From: CAVOXO01 sp963700425 | GTDB taxonomy: Bacteria; Actinomycetota; Acidimicrobiia; Acidimicrobiales; Microtrichaceae | Assembly: GCA_963700425.1 (NCBI GenBank) | Contig: CAVOXO010000001.1 | Location: 186,001-250,000 of the forward strand | DNA length: 64,000 nt | Reading direction: 5' to 3' | Shown: piece after piece, positions 18,073 through 26,781 of the stretch | How positions within the stretch are numbered: position 1 is the first letter of the stretch | Layout of the letters: every line of letters begins with the position of its first letter | Position numbers and translations under genes: made by a program | Notes under the pieces: model-generated | What the model was told of the DNA's origin: nothing | What the model saw: only the letters and a program-made list of their open reading frames with translations | Databases searched by the model: none

Positions 18073-18884
18073 CCGCTGCGGTGGGCGGCCGACCGGAACC
18101 CCCGTTGCGGGCTCTCGAGGGTCGTCGCATCGTCGTCACCGGTGGCCTCTCGGGCATCGGGGCGGCGACGGTGGATCTGGCGGCGGAGCGCGGTGCGGAG
18201 GTCTGGATCGTCGACCGGCGTGCCCCCGGTGAGGCCGGGTGGCCGGCGGGCGCGGCGGGCGGAACCGTGGCCGACGTCGCGGTCGCCGAGCAGGTCGGTG
18301 GCGCCATGGCGGAGGCGGTCGGAGCGCTGGGTGGCCTCGACGGCCTCGTCGTCTCCGCGGGCGTCGGTTCGCTCGATCGGTTGGAGACCGTGTCCGACGC
18401 TCTGTTCGATCGGATCGTGGGCGTCAACCTCGGTGGTGCGTTCAAGACCCTGCGTGCGGCCGCGCCCCACCTCCTGGCGTCGCCGGGGTCGTCGATCGTG
18501 ACCCTGTCCTCGGTGTCGGGCCACCGCCCGACCTTCGGGGAGGCGGCCTACAGCGCGGCGAAGGCGGGGGTCTCTGCGCTGAGCAGGGCCGCGGCCCTCG
18601 AGTGGGCGCCGTCGGTGCGGGTCAACTGTGTGTCCCCGGGCTTCATCTCGACTCCGTTGACGCGACCATTGGCCGAGGACCCCCGGTGGTCGTCTCGCAT
18701 CGACGCGGCGACGCCTGCGGGACGGGTCGGTACCGCCGGCGAGGTTGCTGCGGTGGTGTGCTTTCTGTTGTCCGACGAGGCGAGCTACCTCACGGGAGCG
18801 GATCTCGTTGTCGACGGGGGATCGATGCTCCCATCGGCGCAGATGGAGCCGATTCTGCGGGGTTTCCTGGGTGAGCGCGACTGA
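18069..18884 (+). CDS. Short-chain dehydrogenase/reductase
   Basis: 271 residues. VVTGGLSGIGAATVDLA loop, WIVDRRAP after strand 2, VVSAGVGSL in place of NNAG, the catalytic Ser in TLSSVSGHRP and YSAAKAG (Tyr-x3-Lys). Ends DLVVDGGSMLP. Starts inside the stop of the upstream SDR (ATGA overlap), so both are in one operon. The two are only distantly alike, which suggests different substrates, perhaps successive steps on one hydroxyl/keto compound. Confidence 0.86.
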   Translation: MTAAVGGRPEPPLRALEGRRIVVTGGLSGIGAATVDLAAERGAEVWIVDRRAPGEAGWPAGAAGGTVADVAVAEQVGGAMAEAVGALGGLDGLVVSAGVGSLDRLETVSDALFDRIVGVNLGGAFKTLRAAAPHLLASPGSSIVTLSSVSGHRPTFGEAAYSAAKAGVSALSRAAALEWAPSVRVNCVSPGFISTPLTRPLAEDPRWSSRIDAATPAGRVGTAGEVAAVVCFLLSDEASYLTGADLVVDGGSMLPSAQMEPILRGFLGERD

Positions 18885-18992
18885 CGAGGCATCGGCGTCG
18901 GGGGCATCGACGGCTGCTGACGTCTCAAGGTCTTTCGACCTATTTCGGTATAGGACTTTCCCTCAGGCGTCGTTCTACGTACTCTGCGACCG

Positions 18993-19397
18993 ATGGGCAC
19001 TCATGACCACATCGTCCCCAGCCTGGCCGGTCCTCTCCTCGGTCGCGTCCACACGTCGGTGCGCTCGTTGCACCAGAGCGTGGACGACGTCGACGTGGTC
19101 GAGCAGCGGCGGCATTTCCGCTTCCTCCTGCTCGCCACGCTCAACGCCCTCGATCTCCTGACCACGTCGGTCGTTCTCCGCCTGGGGGGTGCCGAGGCCA
19201 ACCCGCTGATGGCTCCTCACATCGACAGCGTCTGGCGCCCGACGGCGATCAAGCTCTCGATACTGGCTGTCGTCTGGCTGACCCTGACGCGGCTGCCGCT
19301 CCGCGAACAGTCCGTCGACCGCGTCGTGCAGGCCGCCATCATCGTCTACGGCCTGGTCGTTGCCCACAACACCCTGCTGTACCTCTCGGTCGGCTGA
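18993..19397 (+). CDS. DUF5658 membrane protein
   Basis: 134 residues with three predicted membrane helices (about residues 43-62, 80-98 and 110-130). LNALDLLTTSVVLRLGGAEANPLM is the signature of DUF5658 (Asp in helix 1, EANPLM after it). Function unknown. A close relative follows 12 bases later, making a tandem pair. Confidence 0.7.
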   Translation: MGTHDHIVPSLAGPLLGRVHTSVRSLHQSVDDVDVVEQRRHFRFLLLATLNALDLLTTSVVLRLGGAEANPLMAPHIDSVWRPTAIKLSILAVVWLTLTRLPLREQSVDRVVQAAIIVYGLVVAHNTLLYLSVG

Positions 19398-19409
19398 TCC
19401 ACTTCCGAC

Positions 19410-19766
19410 ATGGGCGACGGGTCCGATATCGATGTCGAGGTCGCGGCTCCGCCGACGGTGTCGCTGCGGCGCTGGCTCCTCGTGCTGATGCTGTTGTCGT
19501 TCAACCTGATCGATGTGGCGCTGACGCGGGCCGTTCTGTCCTTCGGCGGGCGCGAGGCGAACCCGCTCATGGAGCCCATCGTCGACGACGTGGGCCTGAC
19601 GCTGATGCTGAAGGTGATCGTCTGTCTCGGAGTGGGGGCGCTGCTCATGTACTCGCCACCGTCGTCGAGATTCGCGGAGCGAGCGGTGGCCGTGGTGCTG
19701 TTCTTCTACGTCGTGGTCGCCGGCTGGAACATCGGGATCCTGATCTCGCAGATTCCGCAGGCCTGA
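19410..19766 (+). CDS. DUF5658 membrane protein, second of a tandem pair
   Basis: 118 residues, three membrane helices. FNLIDVALTRAVLSFGGREANPLMEP shows the same signature as the upstream gene, followed by a Lys-containing second helix (TLMLKVIVCLGVGALL). The conserved Asp, the EANPLM turn and the Lys suggest a shared topology, and the two may dimerise. The divergence between them is considerable, so duplication is not recent. Confidence 0.7.
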   Translation: MGDGSDIDVEVAAPPTVSLRRWLLVLMLLSFNLIDVALTRAVLSFGGREANPLMEPIVDDVGLTLMLKVIVCLGVGALLMYSPPSSRFAERAVAVVLFFYVVVAGWNIGILISQIPQA

Positions 19767-19804
19767 GCACCGTCCGCCGGGGTCGGGTCGGAGCCGCGAT
19801 CGCG

Positions 19805-19825
19805 TTTCTGACGGGGCGTCAGAAA
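19805..19825. promoter_or_regulatory. Palindromic operator (copy 5)
   Basis: TTTCTGACG-GGG-CGTCAGAAA, perfect 9-base arms. It ends 18 bases before the ATG of the amidohydrolase at 19844 and lies 38 bases after the DUF5658 stop, marking a new promoter. Confidence 0.85.
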
Positions 19826-19843
19826 TGGGAGTACCATGCGCCC

Positions 19844-21038
19844 ATGGACGCCTTCCCGAAGTTCATCTCCGTTGACGATCACGTGATCGAACCGCCCGAC
19901 GTGTGGGTGGATCGACTCCCAGAGGCGTTCCGAGACAGAGGGCCGACATCCCTGCGGCAGAAGGGCTCGATGGACTTCGTCGGTGGAGTGTTCTCCTTCG
20001 AACCCGATGAGAACGGTCTCGAGGGCGACTGGTGGCAGTTCGAGGATCTTCAGATCCCCCTGACCCGCGTCGAGGCGGCGGCCGGATTCCCGCGCAGCGA
20101 GGTGCAGGTTCTCCCCATCACCTATGAGGAGATGCGCAAGGGCTGTTGGGACCGCGACGCCCGTCTCGAGGACATGGACGTCAACAACACCGAGGCGTCG
20201 CTGTGTTTCCCTTCGTCGTTCGTCCGATTCTGCGGGCAGCGTTTCGCCGAGGCCCAGGACAAGGAACTCGCCGACCTCTGCGTCAAGGCCTACAACGACT
20301 GGATGGTCGACGAGTGGTGCGCACCGTCGGGCGGCCGCCTCATCCCCCTCATCATCTCCCATCTCTGGGACGCGGACCTGGCTGCGGCCGAGGTCATCCG
20401 CAACGCGGAGCGCGGGCGTGCGCGCGGTGACGTTCTCGGAGATCCCGGCCTACCTGGGACTGCCGTCGATCCACACCGACTACTGGGAGCCGTTCATCCG
20501 GGCATGTGCCGAGACCGGCACGTCGATCCACATGCACATCGGTTCGTCGTCCAAGATGCCCTCGACGTCCGCCGACGCCCCGGCCGCGGTGGGGTCGACC
20601 CTCACCTTCGGCAACGCCATGAGCTCGATGACCGACTGGTTGTTCTCGGGATGGTTGGCCAAGTACCCGACCCTCAAGCTGTCCTACAGCGAAGGACAGA
20701 TCGGCTGGGTCCCCTACATCATCGAACGGGCCGACAAGGTCTGGGAGGAGAACCGGGCGTGGGGCGGCTTCGGGGACAAGGTGCCCGAACCACCGAGTAC
20801 CTACTACTACCGCCAGATCTACGGCTGCTTCTTCGACGACGAGTACGGTCTCGAGAACATCGAGAAGGTCGGTATCGACAACGCCTGTTTCGAGACCGAC
20901 TATCCCCACTCCGACTCGACCTGGCCACACACCGTGTCGGTCGCGGAGAAGCTGATGGGCAACCTTCCCGCCGATGTCGTCCGCAAGCTGGTGAGGGGAA
21001 ACGCCATCGATCTGCTCGAGCTCGATCTCGAGCCCTGA
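19844..21038 (+). CDS. Metal-dependent amidohydrolase (amidohydrolase-2 type), frameshifted
   Basis: TIM-barrel hydrolase or decarboxylase of about 398 residues. SVDDHVIEPPDVW provides the metal-binding DxH, IHMHIGSS a second metal histidine and FETDYPHSDSTWP the catalytic Asp region. Relatives act on aromatic or acyl acids such as carboxymuconate or 5-carboxyvanillate. The frame changes at 20414-20416: removing one G from GCGGGCGTG restores RNAERGVRAVTFSEIP. Placed under operator copy 5, it belongs to the same regulon as the acyl-CoA genes; the next gene, aldehyde dehydrogenase, starts 49 bases later. Confidence 0.82.
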
Positions 21039-21087
21039 GCGTTCCCGGACGCCGGCGTTAGCGGAATCGAACGAGGAGGACTCGGAG

Positions 21088-22554
21088 ATGGCAGAGATGA
21101 CGGACCCGGCGCGGCTGGGAATCGGCGGTGAGTGGGTCGAGGGCGACGCCGGAACCTATGACGTCGTCAACCCCGCGACCGAGGAGGTGGTGGGACGCGC
21201 CCCGCAGGCGAGCGTGGCCCAGGTGACCGAGGCCACCCGTGCCGCGGCCGAGGCGTTGCCGGCCTGGGCGGCCACGACGCCCGAGGAACGCGCCGGGTTG
21301 TTGAATCGAGCAGCGGAGCTTCTGGAGTCGCGGCTCGACCACTTCGTCCCGATCGTCCAGGCCGAGACCGGCGCCACCCTGCGGGTGGCCAGGTCGCTCC
21401 AGGTCCCTCAGGCCGCGGCGCGGTTCCGCCGCTACGCCAAGGGAGCGGTGGAGCCGGTCATCGACCCCCTTCCCCCGCGATCGTGCCCGACACGCCCCTC
21501 GCTCCGGGCGGCATCATCTCCGCCGTCGCCCGTCGAGCCCCCGTCGGGGTGGTGAGCTGCATCACCTCCTACAACTTCCCGATGACCAACATGGCCGGCA
21601 AGATCGGCCCCGCCCTGGCCATGGGCAACACCGTGGTGGTCAAGCCGGCGCCCCAGGATCCCTTCGGGGTGATCATGTTGGTCGAGCTCATGGAGGAGGC
21701 CGGGTTTCCGCCGGGCGTCATCAACGTGGTGTGCGGCACCGACGTCGAGGCATCCGAAGCACTCGTCTCGTCTCCCCACGTCGACATGGTCAGTTTCACT
21801 GGTTCGACCGCGGTCGGGCGCCGCATCGGTGAGGTGGCGGGCGGGGACATGAAACGCCTGCTGCTCGAATTGGGCGGCAAGGGAGCCTGCATCGTGTTCG
21901 ACGACGCCGATCTCAAGGCCGCCATCGGGGGAATCGCCTCGGTCTGGGGATTCCACTCGGGCCAGATCTGCACCGCACCGACCCGGGTCATCGCCCAGCG
22001 AGGCATCTACGAACAGCTCGTCAGCGGGCTCAGCCAGGCAGCCGGATTCATGAAGGTGGGTGACCCCCTCGAGCGCGACACCGTCGTCGGCCCGGTGATC
22101 ACGGGAGTCCACCGCGAGCGGGTCGAGGGCTACGTGGCGTCCGCCCGAGACGAGGGAGCCGACATCGTCGTCGGAGGCGAACGTCCCGACATCGAACGGG
22201 GGTTCTTCGTCGCTCCGACGTTGGTGGCGAACGCGGACAACACGATGACCGCCGTGCGGGAGGAGATCTTCGGCCCGGTCGTGGTGGTCGTGCCCTTCGA
22301 CGATGAGGACGAGGCGGTGGCCATCGCCAACGACTCCGACTTCGGTCTCTACTCCTACGTGTTCAGTGGTGACACCGCTCGGGCCTGGTCGGTCGCCACC
22401 AGACTGCGCTCGGGCAACGTGGGCATCAACTCCCTGCAGACGAAACGCCGAGGCACCGTTCGGTGGTTTCAAACAGTCGGGCGTGGGGCGCGACGGTGGC
22501 TCCTACGGCCTCGCCGCGTACAGCGAACTGCAGTCGATCGTCTGGGCCGGCTGA
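21088..22554 (+). CDS. NAD(P)-dependent aldehyde dehydrogenase, two frame changes
   Basis: Oxidises an aldehyde to an acid. YNFPMTNMAGKIGPALAMGN, LELGGKG (general-base Glu), GQICTAPTRV (catalytic Cys), EEIFGPV and a C-terminal EAPFGGFKQSGVGRDGG are the expected ALDH blocks in order. The reading frame breaks at about 21473-21478 (one C missing from CCCCC) and again at 22443-22445 (one A too many), and the parts join into about 488 residues, the normal length. Ribosome site GAGGAGGA at 21074-21081. It is followed by a zinc alcohol dehydrogenase; together they can turn an alcohol into a carboxylic acid ready for CoA activation. Confidence 0.85.
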
Positions 22555-22569
22555 GGACCCGAGCACAAC

Positions 22570-22583
22570 TGCAACCGGTTCTA
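22570..22583. promoter_or_regulatory. KstR-type box upstream of the alcohol dehydrogenase
   Basis: TGCAACCGGTTCTA matches the mycobacterial KstR consensus TnnAACnnGTTnnA exactly. It lies 22 bases before the ATG at 22606. A KstR-like gene sits 6.5 kb downstream, with a similar box at its own promoter. Confidence 0.7.
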
Positions 22584-22605
22584 GTTTCGCCTACGCTGCG
22601 ACGCC

Positions 22606-23676
22606 ATGAGAGGCATCGTGTGGGACGGATCATCCGCGCAGGTCGAGAACGGAATCGAACTCCGTGACCTCCGATCGGGAGAGGTGCGGGTGGCCATCGA
22701 GGCAGCCGGCCTCTGTCACAGCGACGTCTCGGTGCTCAACGGGGACATCCCGTTCCCTCCCCCGGTGGTCCTGGGGCACGAGGGCGCGGGTGTGGTCACC
22801 CAGGTGGCCGAGGGCGTCACCAACGTCGCGGTCGGTGACCATGTCGTGCTGTCCACGTTGGGCAACTGCGGACACTGCGCCGCATGTGATCGGGGCAAGC
22901 CCACGTTCTGCCGCGAATCGCTCGGGAAGCTGAGCCGGCCGTTCACCATGGGCGATGACAAGGTCTTCCAGTTCGCCAACCTCGGGGTGTTCTGCGAGGA
23001 GACCATCGTCAAGGCGACCCAGGCGGTCAAGATCCCCGACGACGTGCCACTCACCTCGGCCTCTCTGGTCGGGTGCGGTGTCCTCACGGGGGTGGGGGCG
23101 GTCTTCAACCGGGCAAAGGTGACCCACGGCGAGTCGGTCGTGGTGATCGGCGTCGGGGGGATCGGGCTCAACGCCATCCAGGGAGCAGCGCTCTCCGATG
23201 CTGAGCCGATCATCGCCATCGACACCAACCCGGCCAAGGAGTCCTACGCCCGGACCTTCGGCGCCACCCACTTCATCTGCCCGTCGGAGGGCGACGACGT
23301 GGTGGAGTTGGTCAAGGAGATCCGCCCCCTCGGTGTCGACTACGTCTTCGAGTGCGTCGGTTCGACGAGTCTCATCTCCGCGGCGACCCTCATGTTGGAC
23401 TGGGGCGGGACCGTGGTCATGTTGGGCGTGCCGAAGATGGGCTCGGAGGCGTCCTTCGTCGTCAGCACCATGTACAACGACAAGACGATCATGGGCTGTC
23501 GCTACGGGGCGTCGCGGCCCCAGTACGACATCCCGTTGATGATCCGCCTCTACCAGGCCGGTCGGTTGAAGCTCGACGAGCTCGTGTCGGAGACCTACGA
23601 CCTCGCCGATTTCGGCAGCGCTCTGGACGAACTCCACGAGGGCAAGCTCGCCCGCGGCGTGCTGACGCTCCACTGA
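22606..23676 (+). CDS. Zinc-dependent alcohol dehydrogenase (MDR family)
   Basis: 356 residues. LCHSDVSV carries the catalytic zinc Cys, GHEGAGVV the zinc His/Glu, and the structural-zinc loop reads CGHCAACDRGKPTFC. The NAD loop is GVGGIGLNA followed by IIAIDTN (Asp, NAD preference). C-terminal GCRYGASRPQYDIP is typical of the FrmA/AdhD-like group. It oxidises a hydroxyl to an aldehyde or ketone. It begins 22 bases after a KstR-type box, so sterol or side-chain-derived alcohols are plausible substrates. The cyclase gene follows after one base. Confidence 0.9.
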   Translation: MRGIVWDGSSAQVENGIELRDLRSGEVRVAIEAAGLCHSDVSVLNGDIPFPPPVVLGHEGAGVVTQVAEGVTNVAVGDHVVLSTLGNCGHCAACDRGKPTFCRESLGKLSRPFTMGDDKVFQFANLGVFCEETIVKATQAVKIPDDVPLTSASLVGCGVLTGVGAVFNRAKVTHGESVVVIGVGGIGLNAIQGAALSDAEPIIAIDTNPAKESYARTFGATHFICPSEGDDVVELVKEIRPLGVDYVFECVGSTSLISAATLMLDWGGTVVMLGVPKMGSEASFVVSTMYNDKTIMGCRYGASRPQYDIPLMIRLYQAGRLKLDELVSETYDLADFGSALDELHEGKLARGVLTLH

Positions 23677-23677
23677 C

Positions 23678-24628
23678 GTGGCCTTCTCCGAGGAGCTCCG
23701 CGAGCTGGCTGCCCGGGTGTCGAACTGGGGACGCTGGGGCGACGACGATGAGCTGGGATGCGGGAACCTGCTCACGGCCGAGGCGACCCGACGCGGTGCG
23801 GCGGCGATCCACGACGGTCGAAGGATCTCGCTCGCCGTGGATCTCCGGCTCGACGGCATCCAGGTCGGCCAACCGGCGGGTCGACTCAACCCGATCCTCA
23901 CCTTCACCAGCATGAACGAGCGCGACAAGATGGCGCCGGGCATCTGGGCGGGCACCGATGACCTGGTGATGATGTCCACCTGCGCGGGAACCCACGTCGA
24001 TGCGCTGAGCCACGTCAGCTACGACGGTCGCCTCTACGGCGACCGTCCCGTGTCCTCCATCAGCGCAGCGACCGGCGCCACATGGTGCGGTGCCGAGAAA
24101 CTGCCCGACATCGCCACTCGCGGGGTGCTGTTGGACATTCCCCGCGCCCTGGGCGTCGAGCGGCTCGATGTCGGGCCGTTCGGTCAGCGCCGACGACCTC
24201 GACGCCGCGCTCGACGCCGCCAGCCTGGACGATCGAACCGGGCGATGCGATCTGTGTCCGAACCGGCGAGATCCAGTGGTACAAGGAGGGCGAGCGGAAC
24301 CGCTACGCCCTCGGGCGTCGACTGGCAGACCACCGGTCTGGGGGTCTCCGCCGTCGAGTGGTTCTGGAGCCGCGACGTCGCCGCGGTCTTCTGCGACAAC
24401 TACACCTACGAGGTCATGCCGCCCGAGACCGGCAACTGGGACGATCTGTTGGCCGTTCACCTGCTCCAGATCCGCGACATGGGCATGATCCAGGGTCAGA
24501 ACTGGGACTTCGAGGAGCTGGCCGATGCCGCCGCCGAGGACGGTCGGCACGACTTCCTCCTGGTGGCCGCGCCGGAGCCGATCGTCGGCGCGACCTCCGC
24601 GCCCGTCGCTCCGGTGGCCATCCGATGA
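23678..24628 (+). CDS. Cyclase-family hydrolase (kynurenine formamidase fold), frame changes
   Basis: Metal-dependent amide or ester hydrolase of the PF04199 'cyclase' family. The metal motif HxGTHxDxxxH reads as CAGTHVDALSHV. Later conserved pieces are GDAICVRTGE, GVSAVEWFWSRDVAAVFCDN and LHLLQIRDMGM-like text. Three frame changes at about 24170, 24228 and 24315 interrupt a continuous homologous protein of about 317 residues. GTG 23678 follows the alcohol dehydrogenase stop directly, so they are co-transcribed. Substrate unknown. Confidence 0.78.
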   Translation: MAFSEELRELAARVSNWGRWGDDDELGCGNLLTAEATRRGAAAIHDGRRISLAVDLRLDGIQVGQPAGRLNPILTFTSMNERDKMAPGIWAGTDDLVMMSTCAGTHVDALSHVSYDGRLYGDRPVSSISAATGATWCGAEKLPDIATRGVLLDIPRALGVERLDVGPFGQRRRPRRRARRRQPGRSNRAMRSVSEPARSSGTRRASGTATPSGVDWQTTGLGVSAVEWFWSRDVAAVFCDNYTYEVMPPETGNWDDLLAVHLLQIRDMGMIQGQNWDFEELADAAAEDGRHDFLLVAAPEPIVGATSAPVAPVAIR

Positions 24629-24635
24629 CGACATA

Positions 24636-24654
24636 AGCTGACGGCCCGTCAGGG
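24636..24654. promoter_or_regulatory. Palindromic operator (copy 6)
   Basis: AGCTGACG-GCC-CGTCAGGG keeps the six-base core arms CTGACG/CGTCAG at 24638-24652; the outer bases diverge. It ends 20 bases before the ATG of the CoA ligase at 24675. Confidence 0.75.
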
Positions 24655-24674
24655 GACGGGCGAGAGGAGCGGGC

Positions 24675-26212
24675 ATGCTCAAGGGACAGACGCTGTGGGA
24701 GCTCATCGACGATCGGGTGGACCTCACCCCCGACGCGTTGCTGGCGACCGACGAGGACATGAGGACGGTGACCTTCGGCGACTTCGCCGTGGAGGCCGAG
24801 CGGGCCGCCGCCGGACTCGCGGGATACGGAGTGGGTGAGGGAACCGTGGTCTCGTGGCAGGTCCCGACATGGATCGAGTCACTCGTCCTGGTCGCCGCGC
24901 TGTCGAGGTTGGGCGCGGTCCAGAACCCGATCCTGCCGATCTACCGGGAGCGCGAGGTCGGCTTCTGCACCGCCCAGGCGGGAAGCTCGCTGATGATCGT
25001 CCCCTCGACGTTCAAGGGCTTCGACTTCGAGGCGATGGCCACGGCCATCGCTCAGGAGAACGGGGACATGGGAGTCCTCGTCGCCGACAAGGCGCTGCCG
25101 CAGGGCGATACCGCCGTTCTCCCTGCGAGGCCCGAGAACGCGGACCCCGAGGACCAACCCGTTCGCTGGTTGTTCTACACGAGTGGCACGACCGCGGATC
25201 CGAAGGGCGCTCGGCACACCGACGCGTCGATCGCGAGTGTCGCCTACAACATGGGCCAACGCCTGGCCGTGACGGAGCGGGATCGATCGGCACTCGTGTT
25301 CCCCTTCACCCACATCGGCGGGAATCACCTGGCTCTTCACCGCCCTGCAGACCGGCTGCTCGCTCATCCTGATGGAGGCCTTCCATCCCACGGAGACTCG
25401 CCGAGGTCCTGTCCCGGGAGGGGGTCACGTTGGCGGGTTCCGGCACGCCGTTCCACATGGCCTATCTCGCGTACCAGAAGAGCCAGCCGACACCGGTGTT
25501 CCCCGAGGTCCGGGGCTTCCCCGGAGGCGGCGCCCCCAAGCCGCCTCAGCTGGTCACCGATATCCGTGAGACCTTCGATGCGCCGGTACTGTCGGGCTAT
25601 GGGCTGACCGAGGCCCCCATCCTCACGATGGCCGCCATCACCGACACCGACGAAGAGCTGGCCCGGTCGGAGGGCAAGCCCATGCCGGGCGTCGACATCC
25701 GCCTGGTACGGACCCGACGGGACCCCGGCCCTGCCCGGCGAGGACGGCGAGATCCGGGCCAAGGCTCCCCAGATGATGAAGGGGTACCTGGACGAGAGCC
25801 TCGATGTCGAGGCCTTCGACGACGACGGATTCTTCCGAACCGGTGACCTCGGCCGGTTCGATGACGAGGGCAACGTCATCATCACCGGGCGTCTCAAGGA
25901 CATCATCATCCGCAAGGGCGAGAACATCTCGGCCAAGGAACTCGAGGACATGCTGTTCACCCACCCCGCGATCGGGGACGTCGCGGTCATCGGGCTGCCC
26001 GATGAGGCCTCGGGGGAGCGGGCGTGTGCGGTGGTGCAGGTGGCCGAGGGTGCCGACGACGATCGGTTTCGACGAGATGGTCGCCGTTTCTGAAGGACGG
26101 CGGCCTGATGGTTCAGAAGTTGCCCGAGCAGCTCGAGATCATCGATGCGATTCCCAGAAATCCGTCGGGCAAGGTGCTCAAGCACGTCCTGCGGGACAGA
26201 TACGCCGACTGA
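24675..26212 (+). CDS. AMP-forming acyl-CoA synthetase, several frame changes
   Basis: Activates a carboxylic acid to its CoA thioester via an acyl-adenylate. The P-loop reads YTSGTTADPKGARHT, the next motif SGYGLTEAP, then FFRTGDLGRFDDEGNVIITGRLKDIIIRKGENIS, with the C-terminal catalytic Lys in PRNPSGKVLKH. Five single-base changes (about 25328, 25401, 25712, 26068 and 26090) break the frame, but the pieces assemble to a normal 510-residue enzyme. Four of them read as extra bases. It is controlled by operator copy 6 and ends before a strong hairpin. The chain specificity is not determinable. Confidence 0.82.
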
Positions 26213-26252
26213 GGACCGGGCCCGGTCCACCCGGTCACCCCGAGAGGCACGC

Positions 26253-26280
26253 CGAAGGCGGGCCCGAGGGCCCGCCTTCG
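26253..26280. terminator. Bidirectional hairpin terminator
   Basis: A perfect 12-base stem (CGAAGGCGGGCC / GGCCCGCCTTCG) with a 4-base loop CGAG, lying between the convergent CoA ligase (stop at 26212) and pilin (stop at 26315). It has no T-tract on either side, as is common for actinobacterial terminators. Confidence 0.75.
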
Positions 26281-26314
26281 ATCACATGAGAGCTTCCCGA
26301 GGGAAGCGCCTCGA

Positions 26315-26497
26315 TCAGATGCTGTCGGAGATCGAGGTGAAGTTGTCTTCGGCCTTGCCACCGAGGGTCGTGACTGCGGTGATGCAGACCACGGCGATGA
26401 GCGCAACGAGGAGCGCGTACTCCACGAGCGAGGCGCCACGCTCGGTCTTGGCCTGAGCCTTCATCCATGCGGTGAGGAACTGATAGGAGGTGATCAT
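26315..26497 (-). CDS. Flp/Fap-type pilin (orphan)
   Basis: 60-residue class III (type IVb) prepilin. A short leader, MITSYQFLTAWMKAQAKTERG, precedes the prepilin peptidase site and the hydrophobic helix ASLVEYALLVALIAVVCIT with Glu at position +5, followed by a short polar tail. GGAAGAAG lies 8 bases before the ATG. Flp pilins are usually next to tad secretion genes, but none is present in the window, so assembly would need a machinery elsewhere. The upstream 280 bases are noticeably less GC-rich than the surroundings. Confidence 0.87.
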   Translation of the reverse strand: MITSYQFLTAWMKAQAKTERGASLVEYALLVALIAVVCITAVTTLGGKAEDNFTSISDSI

Positions 26498-26748
26498 GGT
26501 TGTGTCTTCTTCCTTGGTTGGTGCTTCCTGAGTGTCCCCGTGGCATCACCATCAGTGGTTGAGGGCTCGCTTTGAGTGACAATTTGTGTGTAACCCATCT
26601 CCCCGAATGAGCCATAGGCCATTCGGTTCAATGTCGTGGGAGCCGTGTCCTGCGGGCAGAACCGTGCTCGTGACGTCATCTATCGGACGGACTCACCGCG
26701 TTACTTGAGGACTTCTTCAGGATTTATTCGACGACGCACGGCCGCGTA
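26498..26748. other. Divergent intergenic region, relatively AT-rich
   Basis: Lies between the pilin start and operator copy 7. Its GC content is visibly lower than the neighbouring genes. It contains a short interrupted inverted repeat (GAATG...CATTC, 26607-26626) and several TTGAG-like stretches. I cannot assign a promoter with confidence. A 61-codon minus-strand frame here has no family resemblance and is not annotated. Confidence 0.4.
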
Positions 26749-26771
26749 GTATCTGACGGTTCGTCAGATAC
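26749..26771. promoter_or_regulatory. Palindromic operator with overlapping -10-like element (copy 7)
   Basis: A perfect dyad with 10-base arms (GTATCTGACG and its complement) around GTT. TAGTAT at 26747-26752 overlaps its left end as a -10-like box, exactly as in copy 2. It ends 10 bases before the ATG at 26782. Confidence 0.88.
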
Positions 26772-26781
26772 GGGAGGCACG

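Noticed and set aside
26494..26679. 61-codon minus-strand frame upstream of the pilin
   Set aside because: It overlaps the pilin's ribosome site and lacks any recognisable motif.
193..26771. The repeated TCTGACG palindrome as a CRISPR or mobile repeat
   Set aside because: The copies are kilobases apart, have no spacers, and sit just before start codons; they behave like operator sites.
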